A stretch of 18,829 bases of DNA, taken from assembly GCA_964460185.1 (NCBI GenBank), contig CAYWTM010000065.1, positions 1 to 18,829 of the forward strand, written 5' to 3'. Positions 14,539-18,829 of the stretch are shown in pieces; position 1 is the stretch's first letter, and each line of letters begins with the position of its first letter. This DNA is from JAVJPJ01 sp040217295. Its GTDB lineage: Bacteria > Pseudomonadota > Alphaproteobacteria > Rhodobacterales > Rhodobacteraceae. A program made the translations under genes and the position numbers. The notes beneath the pieces are model-generated. The model was not told where the DNA came from, searched no databases, and was given only the letters and a program-made list of their open reading frames with translations.

Positions 14539-15218
14539 TGGGCGGCGGCAAGCGCCGCGTCTATGCGAGCCTGGAAATCGGCATAGCTCATGTTCGAATA
14601 CAGTTGTCCCGCGATCACAAAGGCCGGTGTGCCGCTTATGTCATGCACTTCCATGTGGCCTTCGTAGGTCGAGATCATTGCCTGCGCCATCTCGGCGTCG
14701 GTCAGACAGGCATCCAGCTGGTCGTTGGTCATACCGGCCGTCCGGCCAATTCGGCGCAGATTCTCGGCCACTTCGGCCGGCGAACCCTGGGTCCAGGTCG
14801 ATTGGTTTTCGTAGATCATGTCCACAATGCCGAAATACCGGTCCGGCCCGGCGCAGCGCGCCACCATGCCGGCCCACAGGCCGAAGCGATCGAAATAGAC
14901 CTCGCGGTAGACGAAACGGACCTGCCCGTTCTCGACATAGTCGGCCTTGAGCTGAGGGTAGACGTTCTGGTGAAAGCTGCGGCAATGGGGGCAGGTGAAG
15001 GAGGCGTATTCGATCACCTCGACCGGCGCGTCGGGATCGCCCACGACCATTTCCAGCACTTCGGGGACCGCGCCACTGGCCGGGGTCGTCGCCTCTTGCG
15101 CATTTGCAGGCTGGGGCAGCAAGGGCAGTTGCGCCTGCGTTCCGGGGCGCAACAGCGCGTAGGTTCCGACAGCGACGGCGCCTGCTCCGGCGCCCAACAT
15201 TAGGGTCCTGCGATCCAT
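14535..15218 (-). CDS. DsbA-family thiol-disulfide oxidoreductase
   Basis: Periplasmic thioredoxin-fold protein of 227 residues, likely introducing or handling disulfides in exported proteins. The N-terminus MDRRTLMLGAGAGAVAVG is a signal or anchor with a twin-arginine-like RRTLML pattern; a proline/glutamine/alanine-rich linker follows to about residue 50. The active site is CPHC (76-79), preceded by IEYASFT, and the cis-proline is in GTPAF (Thr197-Pro198). The helical insert (about 110-190) fits DsbA/DSBA-like thioredoxin_4 proteins. Its ribosome-binding site GAGGAG overlaps the TGA stop of the DUF721 gene, so translation is probably coupled, and it overlaps the CoA-transferase start. From memory, DUF721, DsbA and mutY neighbour one another in many alphaproteobacteria. 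Confidence 0.92.
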   Translation of the reverse strand: MDRRTLMLGAGAGAVAVGTYALLRPGTQAQLPLLPQPANAQEATTPASGAVPEVLEMVVGDPDAPVEVIEYASFTCPHCRSFHQNVYPQLKADYVENGQVRFVYREVYFDRFGLWAGMVARCAGPDRYFGIVDMIYENQSTWTQGSPAEVAENLRRIGRTAGMTNDQLDACLTDAEMAQAMISTYEGHMEVHDISGTPAFVIAGQLYSNMSYADFQARIDAALAAAQ

Positions 15219-15229
15219 GGGTGTATTTT

Positions 15230-15235
15230 CTCCTC
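15230..15235 (-). promoter_or_regulatory. Ribosome-binding site of the DsbA-like gene, overlapping the upstream stop
   Basis: On the minus strand TGAGGAG combines the DUF721 stop (TGA, 15236-15234) with an AGGAG ribosome-binding site, 11 bases before the ATG at 15218. This supports that start and suggests translational coupling. Confidence 0.6.
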
Positions 15236-15761
15236 AGCTTTTTCGCGGCGTTAACACGTTACGGGCCAGACGCGACAGTGCGTCTTTCAGCCCCTGATCT
15301 TCGATATCGTTGGCCCCCGCCAGAAACCGGGCGAGTTTCGCCGGGTCCGGGTCCGGGCGCGGTTTGGTCTTGGGCGTGCGAAAGGCCACCTGGCCTTCGG
15401 CGAACCCGGTCGGTGCGGTTTGGGTGATATGCACATGGGCCACGGCGCGGTAGCCATAGGTTGCGTTCACACGGTCGATGATCCGATCCTTCTGCATGTC
15501 CAGCACGGGCGCATTCGCACCCGTCGTCAGCAGCACCAGCGTGCCCCCGAAGCCACGGCCGTAGGTGATCTTGACCGGCCGCGCGATGGCGGCCAGATCC
15601 TCGCCCACGATCTCGGGCCAATGGGTCAGCAGCTTGGCCTCACCAAAGCCGCGCTTTTCCGCCGGGCTGTTGAGGTCGCGCGCCAACAGGTCGCCCGTCG
15701 CCTCGAAACCGCGCTTGCGGCGCGGTATCTTGGGCGTGTCGGGTTGGCGCGGCATGGACAT
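15234..15761 (-). CDS. DUF721 protein, DciA-like
   Basis: Cytoplasmic protein of 175 residues in the DUF721 family, which includes DciA, the loader of replicative helicase DnaB in bacteria lacking DnaC-type loaders. The N-terminal DUF721 core is visible: KLLTHWPEIVGEDLAAIARPVKITYG (about 44-69), followed by LVLLTTGANAPVLDMQKDRIIDRVNATYGY (about 75-104). In this family the W-x-x-IVG and 'RIN..YG' features recur. The C-terminal third (about 125-175) is proline/lysine-rich then helical, and low in conservation. ATG 15761 is preferred over the in-frame ATG at 15755 because AGAGG lies about 10 bases upstream. It starts a minus-strand unit with DsbA-like and CoA-transferase genes and is divergent from mutY. 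A DciA-type replication role is inference from the family. Confidence 0.85.
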   Translation of the reverse strand: MSMPRQPDTPKIPRRKRGFEATGDLLARDLNSPAEKRGFGEAKLLTHWPEIVGEDLAAIARPVKITYGRGFGGTLVLLTTGANAPVLDMQKDRIIDRVNATYGYRAVAHVHITQTAPTGFAEGQVAFRTPKTKPRPDPDPAKLARFLAGANDIEDQGLKDALSRLARNVLTPRKS

Positions 15762-15786
15762 GGGCTATTTTCCTCTGCTTCGCCGC

Positions 15787-15815
15787 AATCTATGCGTTGG
15801 CGCGCCGCTAACCAA
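15787..15815 (-). promoter_or_regulatory. Candidate promoter for the DUF721-DsbA-CoA-transferase unit
   Basis: On the minus strand TTGGTT (15815-15810) and TAGATT (15792-15787) are separated by exactly 17 bases. The -10 matches four of six consensus bases and the -35 three of six. It lies 26 bases before the DUF721 start. The site is plausible but weak. Confidence 0.35.
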
Positions 15816-15827
15816 TAACAACCGACC

Positions 15828-15834
15828 GGGGGAG
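15828..15834 (+). promoter_or_regulatory. Ribosome-binding site of mutY, supporting the TTG start
   Basis: GGGGGAG ends nine bases before a TTG at 15844. An in-frame TAA at 15838-15840 prevents any upstream start, and the catalytic domain begins within ten codons, so TTG is the only reasonable start. Confidence 0.6.
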
Positions 15835-15843
15835 CGATAAAGC

Positions 15844-16905
15844 TTGCGTTATGACGCCGTCCATCGGGCGCTTTTGCCTTGGTATGACCGCCATGCCCGC
15901 GACTTGCCATGGCGCGTCGGTCCGCAAGCCCTGAGCCATGGCCTGCGGCCGGACCCGTATCGCGTCTGGTTGAGCGAGGTCATGCTGCAACAGACCACGG
16001 TCGCGGCGGTAAAGGCGTATTTCGAACGGTTCACCACGCTTTGGCCCACGGTTGGCGACCTGGCCGCAGCCGAAGATTCGGTTGTGATGGGCGAATGGGC
16101 GGGGCTTGGGTACTATGCGCGGGCCCGCAACCTGTTGAAATGCGCCCGCGTCGTCGCGTCGGTTCATGGCGGGCAGTTTCCCGACACCGAGGAAAGCCTG
16201 CGCGCCCTGCCCGGCATCGGTCCCTACACGGCCGCCGCGATCGCGGCGATTGCCTTTGACCGGCCTGCGCCGGTGATGGACGGGAATGTGGAACGGGTCA
16301 TGGCGCGGCTTTTCGCCGTGCAAACGCCCCTGCCAGCCGCCAAGCCGGAGCTGCGGACCCTGACCGAGGCCGCGACCCCCACGCACAGGCCCGGTTGCTA
16401 TGCGCAGGCGGTCATGGACCTGGGCGCAACGATCTGCAGCCCGAAATCGCCCGCCTGCGGCATCTGCCCTGTCATGGACATGTGCGAGGCGCGCGCGCAG
16501 GGGATCGCCCCGGACCTGCCCCGAAAGACCCCCAAGAAACCCAAGCCCACACGCTTCGGCATCGCCTATCTGGCCCGACGCGCGGATGGCGCCGTGCTGC
16601 TGGAAACCCGGCCCGACCAGGGCCTGTTGGGCGGCATGCTGGGGTGGCCCGGCACCCCCTGGTCCGAACAGGACCCGATACCGGCACCGCCCATAGCCGC
16701 CGATTGGCGCGATCCCGGGCTGGAAGTGCGGCATACCTTCACCCATTTCCACCTGCGCCTGTCTCTGCGCCTGGCCGAGGTCGACATGGACACCCGTCCA
16801 TTGCACGGCGAATTCCACCTCCGGGCCACATTCCGGCCCTCGAATCTGCCAACGGTGATGCGAAAAGCCTATGATCTCGGCCAAGCGGCGTGGCGGGATG
16901 ATTGA
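15844..16905 (+). CDS. mutY: A/G-specific adenine DNA glycosylase
   Basis: Base-excision repair enzyme that removes adenine mispaired with 8-oxoguanine. The 353 residues contain all catalytic features. ARDLPWR is at the N-terminus. WLSEVMLQQTTV carries the catalytic Glu (E37 equivalent). The helix-hairpin-helix LPGIGPYTAAAIAAIA is followed by MDGNVERVMARL with the catalytic Asp (D138 equivalent). The [4Fe-4S] loop is C-x6-C-x2-C-x5-C (CSPKSPACGICPVMDMC). The C-terminal NUDIX-like domain starts around PTRFGIAYLARR and includes FTHFHLRL, matching the FSHF-type 8-oxoG-sensing motif. The start is TTG, backed by a good ribosome-binding site and an in-frame stop just upstream. It is divergent from the DUF721 gene. 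The downstream alkB-type gene begins 35 bases after the stop. Confidence 0.96.
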   Translation: MRYDAVHRALLPWYDRHARDLPWRVGPQALSHGLRPDPYRVWLSEVMLQQTTVAAVKAYFERFTTLWPTVGDLAAAEDSVVMGEWAGLGYYARARNLLKCARVVASVHGGQFPDTEESLRALPGIGPYTAAAIAAIAFDRPAPVMDGNVERVMARLFAVQTPLPAAKPELRTLTEAATPTHRPGCYAQAVMDLGATICSPKSPACGICPVMDMCEARAQGIAPDLPRKTPKKPKPTRFGIAYLARRADGAVLLETRPDQGLLGGMLGWPGTPWSEQDPIPAPPIAADWRDPGLEVRHTFTHFHLRLSLRLAEVDMDTRPLHGEFHLRATFRPSNLPTVMRKAYDLGQAAWRDD

Positions 16906-16940
16906 CGACACCACCGGCTAGCCCGCTATTGTCAGGTACC

Positions 16941-18089
16941 ATGGCACAACCCCGCATCATTCCCGCATCCCAGATGGCGCGCCTCACCCGCGCGCTGCCA
17001 TTCTGGCTGTCGCTGGCGTTGTTTCCGCTGATCGCCATTGTTGCGGGCCAGGGGGGCTGGTGGCTGATCTTGCTGCCGGCCAGCACGTGGTGGCTGTTTT
17101 CCGGTTTGGATGCCGTCACGGGGCTGAATCAGGACAATGGCGACCTTGAAACCCCGCAGGCCGACCTGTTCTGGTATCGCCTGGTCACGCTGGTGTGGTT
17201 TCCGCTGCAATTCGGAATGATGTTCGGTCTGATCTGGTACGCCACCCGCGCGCCTCACCTGGGGGGATGGGAACAGGTCGGGCTGTTTTTCGGGGTAGGC
17301 GTGATCTCGGGGACGGTGGGGATCACCTACAGCCACGAGTTGATGCATCAGAAGAACAGGCTGGAACGCCGCCTGGCCGACCTGCTGCTGGCGACCGTGA
17401 TGTATTCGCATTTCCGGTCGGAACACCTGCTTGTCCACCACCGTTACGTGGGCACACCGCGCGACCCGGTGACGGCACGTTACAATGAAGGTTTTCATCG
17501 GTTCTTTCCCAGGGTGCTGCGCCAATGCTGGATCAGCGCCTTCAATGCCGAAAAGGCGATGCTGGCGCGCAAGAACAAGCCTTGGACGGCCGCCGAAAAT
17601 CCGTTCTGGATCTATTGGGGCCTGCAAGCGGGTTGCCTTGTGCTGGCCTACGGGCTTGGCGGTTGGGCCGGTGTCGGGCTGTTCTTGTTCCAGGCCCTGG
17701 TCGCGGTCTGGCAGTTGGAACTGATCAACTACATCGAACATTACGGTCTGACCCGCCGCCACCTGGGCGAGGGCAAATACGAACATGTCCTGCCGCGTCA
17801 TTCGTGGAACGCGTCGCAAAAGGCGTCGAACTGGCTGTTGATCAATCTGCAACGCCATTCCGATCATCACTACAAACCCGACCGGCGGTTTCCCTTGCTG
17901 CAGACCTATTCCGAGGATGAGGCCCCGCAACTGCCCTTTGGCTATCCGGTCATGTCGACGGCAGCGATGGTCCCCCCCCTGTGGAAGCGGATCATGAACC
18001 CCCGCGTGAAGGCATGGCGCAAACGGTATTATCCCGACATCACCGACTGGCGCCCCTACAACAAGGCGCTGAACCCCGCGCCGCGTTAA
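16941..18089 (+). CDS. alkB: AlkB-type alkane 1-monooxygenase / membrane fatty-acid-desaturase-fold di-iron hydroxylase
   Basis: Integral-membrane non-haem di-iron enzyme of 382 residues. Hydrophobic segments fall near 20-60, 84-104, 112-130 and 222-258. All histidine boxes are present: HELMH (132-136), EHLLVHHRYVGT (161-172), the AlkB signature NYIEHYGL (263-270), and LQRHSDHHYKPDRRFP (303-318). The HSWN block (287-290) is also AlkB-like. This combination separates it from ordinary acyl desaturases and fits terminal alkane or related hydroxylases. ATG 16941 is chosen; a TTG at 16902 overlapping mutY would add 13 unlikely residues. No rubredoxin, rubredoxin reductase or regulator is in view, so electron donors must come from elsewhere, and the substrate (alkane, fatty acid or other) is open. 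Its TAA stop overlaps the cupin stop on the other strand within TTAA. Confidence 0.9.
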   Translation: MAQPRIIPASQMARLTRALPFWLSLALFPLIAIVAGQGGWWLILLPASTWWLFSGLDAVTGLNQDNGDLETPQADLFWYRLVTLVWFPLQFGMMFGLIWYATRAPHLGGWEQVGLFFGVGVISGTVGITYSHELMHQKNRLERRLADLLLATVMYSHFRSEHLLVHHRYVGTPRDPVTARYNEGFHRFFPRVLRQCWISAFNAEKAMLARKNKPWTAAENPFWIYWGLQAGCLVLAYGLGGWAGVGLFLFQALVAVWQLELINYIEHYGLTRRHLGEGKYEHVLPRHSWNASQKASNWLLINLQRHSDHHYKPDRRFPLLQTYSEDEAPQLPFGYPVMSTAAMVPPLWKRIMNPRVKAWRKRYYPDITDWRPYNKALNPAPR

Positions 18090-18757
18090 GCGGCCGCCTG
18101 CATCGGCAGATGGCCGGTCTTGACGTAGATGAGGCAACCCGCGTCGGACCAGGGGGTGTGGCGTGACATGTGCGGCGACCTGATCCAGGTGCCCGCGGGG
18201 TAATCGCCGTGTTCATCCTGAAACGTGCCCTCGATCACGAAGATCTCTTCCCCGCCCCAATGGGCATGGCCGGCGAACCTGGTGCCGGGCGCCCACCGCA
18301 CAAGCGCCACGTTTTCGCCCGGCACCGAATGCAGGGGCAGCACACTGAGCCCCGGGGCCGAGCCGGGACGAAACTCTGCGCTGCGGGTGTCGATGACCTT
18401 TTGTTCGGTGTCGTCAGGGGCAAACTGGCACAGCTTGACCAGAATGGTGCACCCATGGGGCCCGATACGAGGGGTGTGCGACGTGCCGATGGGATTGCGG
18501 ACATAGGTGCCTGCCGGGTAATCGGCATGTTCGTCGGAAAAGATCCCGTCGAGCACCAGAAATTCCTCGCCGCCCCCATGGGTATGAGCGTCGAACCGGC
18601 TGTCGGGGGCAAAGCGCACGATGGTCGTGGCGCGCGCCACCTCGTCGCCGATGCGGTCCAGCATCATCCGCTCAACGCCCGACGACGGGGACGCGATCCA
18701 GTCATAATCCCCGGGGCGGATGACGATGCGCTGCGAAAAGTCTGCGTTCAGGTGCAT
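18086..18757 (-). CDS. Tandem cupin (bicupin) protein, ChrR-like cupin domains
   Basis: A 223-residue protein made of two similar cupin domains. Domain 1 (about 33-110) has HTHGGGEEF, DEHADYPAGTYVRNP and SHTP; domain 2 (about 139-215) has HAHWGGEEI, DEHGDYPAGTWIRSP and RHTP. Candidate metal ligands are H58, H60, E64, H94 and H164, H166, E170, H200, each pair exactly 106 residues apart. Both metal sites look intact. The domains resemble the C-terminal cupin of ChrR, but the ChrR zinc anti-sigma domain is absent, so an anti-sigma role is not supported. An enzymatic role such as a dioxygenase is possible; I cannot name a substrate. ATG 18757 has an AAGGA ribosome-binding site about eight bases upstream. 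It converges on the alkB-type gene, sharing TTAA. Confidence 0.88.
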   Translation of the reverse strand: MHLNADFSQRIVIRPGDYDWIASPSSGVERMMLDRIGDEVARATTIVRFAPDSRFDAHTHGGGEEFLVLDGIFSDEHADYPAGTYVRNPIGTSHTPRIGPHGCTILVKLCQFAPDDTEQKVIDTRSAEFRPGSAPGLSVLPLHSVPGENVALVRWAPGTRFAGHAHWGGEEIFVIEGTFQDEHGDYPAGTWIRSPHMSRHTPWSDAGCLIYVKTGHLPMQAAA

Positions 18758-18778
18758 GGGTCTGGTCCTTGTGCGAAA

Positions 18779-18829
18779 TCACGGTGCCAGCCGCGCGCGG
18801 AACGCGGCGGTCGCGGCGTCATAGGGATC
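18779..18829 (-). CDS. C-terminal end of a further minus-strand gene (partial)
   Basis: From the right edge, the minus strand reads DPYDAATAAFRARLAP and then a TGA stop at 18779-18781, 21 bases before the cupin start. The stretch is alanine/arginine-rich with codon use like its neighbours, as expected for the end of a protein encoded beyond the window. If real, it would be co-transcribed with the bicupin gene. Sixteen residues are too few to identify a family, and the frame may be accidental. Confidence 0.4.
   Translation of the reverse strand, partial: DPYDAATAAFRARLAP

Noticed and set aside
15808..16914. A 368-codon minus-strand frame opposite mutY
   Set aside because: Shadow of mutY, which has complete catalytic and iron-sulfur motifs.
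16932..18137. A 401-codon minus-strand open frame opposite the AlkB-type gene
   Set aside because: The plus strand shows all AlkB histidine boxes; the antisense product is low-complexity and Arg/Gln/Pro-rich without motifs.
1..18829. CRISPR array, tRNA/rRNA, insertion sequence or prophage
   Set aside because: No regularly spaced direct repeats, no cloverleaf with a CCA-type end, no transposase or integrase, and no terminal inverted repeats with target duplications were seen by eye.

Overview
The window looks like chromosomal core sequence from a GC-rich Gram-negative alphaproteobacterium, most likely Rhodobacteraceae (Roseobacter/Rhodobacter group). The reasons are high GC with strong G/C third-position bias; lipopolysaccharide genes (lptE, waaA, lpxK); family-typical proteins (DUF2125, DUF4170, a DciA-like DUF721 protein, a PP_4765-type flavoprotein); and an intergenic double hairpin beside a TTCAAAAATAT tract that I recall as common in this family. 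I assigned this by eye, without a database search.

Layout. (1) 1-3733, plus strand: a tight run of leuS (5' end outside the window), lptE, holA and a glutathione S-transferase-like gene, with overlapping or abutting ends. (2) 3734-6733: a double-hairpin terminator, then a minus-strand HI0933/PP_4765-type flavoprotein, a small plus-strand HNH protein divergent from it, and a minus-strand pair (SDR then crotonase-like) coupled by ATGA. (3) 6734-8401: a divergent intergenic region and a secreted DUF2125 protein ending at a good intrinsic terminator. (4) 8522-13380, plus strand: pmbA/tldE, a CysQ-like phosphatase, DUF4170, waaA and lpxK. The last three form the Kdo/lipid A part and have their own plausible promoter. 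(5) 13399-15761, minus strand: DUF721/DciA-like, DsbA-like and a class III CoA-transferase, closely spaced. (6) 15844-18089, plus strand: mutY and an AlkB-type membrane di-iron hydroxylase. (7) 18086-18829, minus strand: a tandem bicupin and the last codons of a further gene.

Working together: lptE, waaA and lpxK all serve outer-membrane LPS (transport, Kdo transfer, lipid A 4'-phosphorylation). leuS, holA, mutY and the DUF721 protein are translation, replication and repair housekeeping. The SDR/crotonase pair, CoA-transferase, AlkB and bicupin are accessory metabolic genes whose substrates cannot be read from the sequence.

The window is gene-dense: no gap between genes exceeds about 185 bases. 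I found no tRNA, rRNA, CRISPR array, insertion sequence or prophage. One 10-N assembly gap lies inside pmbA and appears to be an artefact of two overlapping contig ends. I see no convincing new multi-gene system. The most interesting items are a crotonase-like protein lacking both hydratase glutamates, an exact-register bicupin, the DUF4170 gene inside the LPS operon, and several palindromic intergenic elements.
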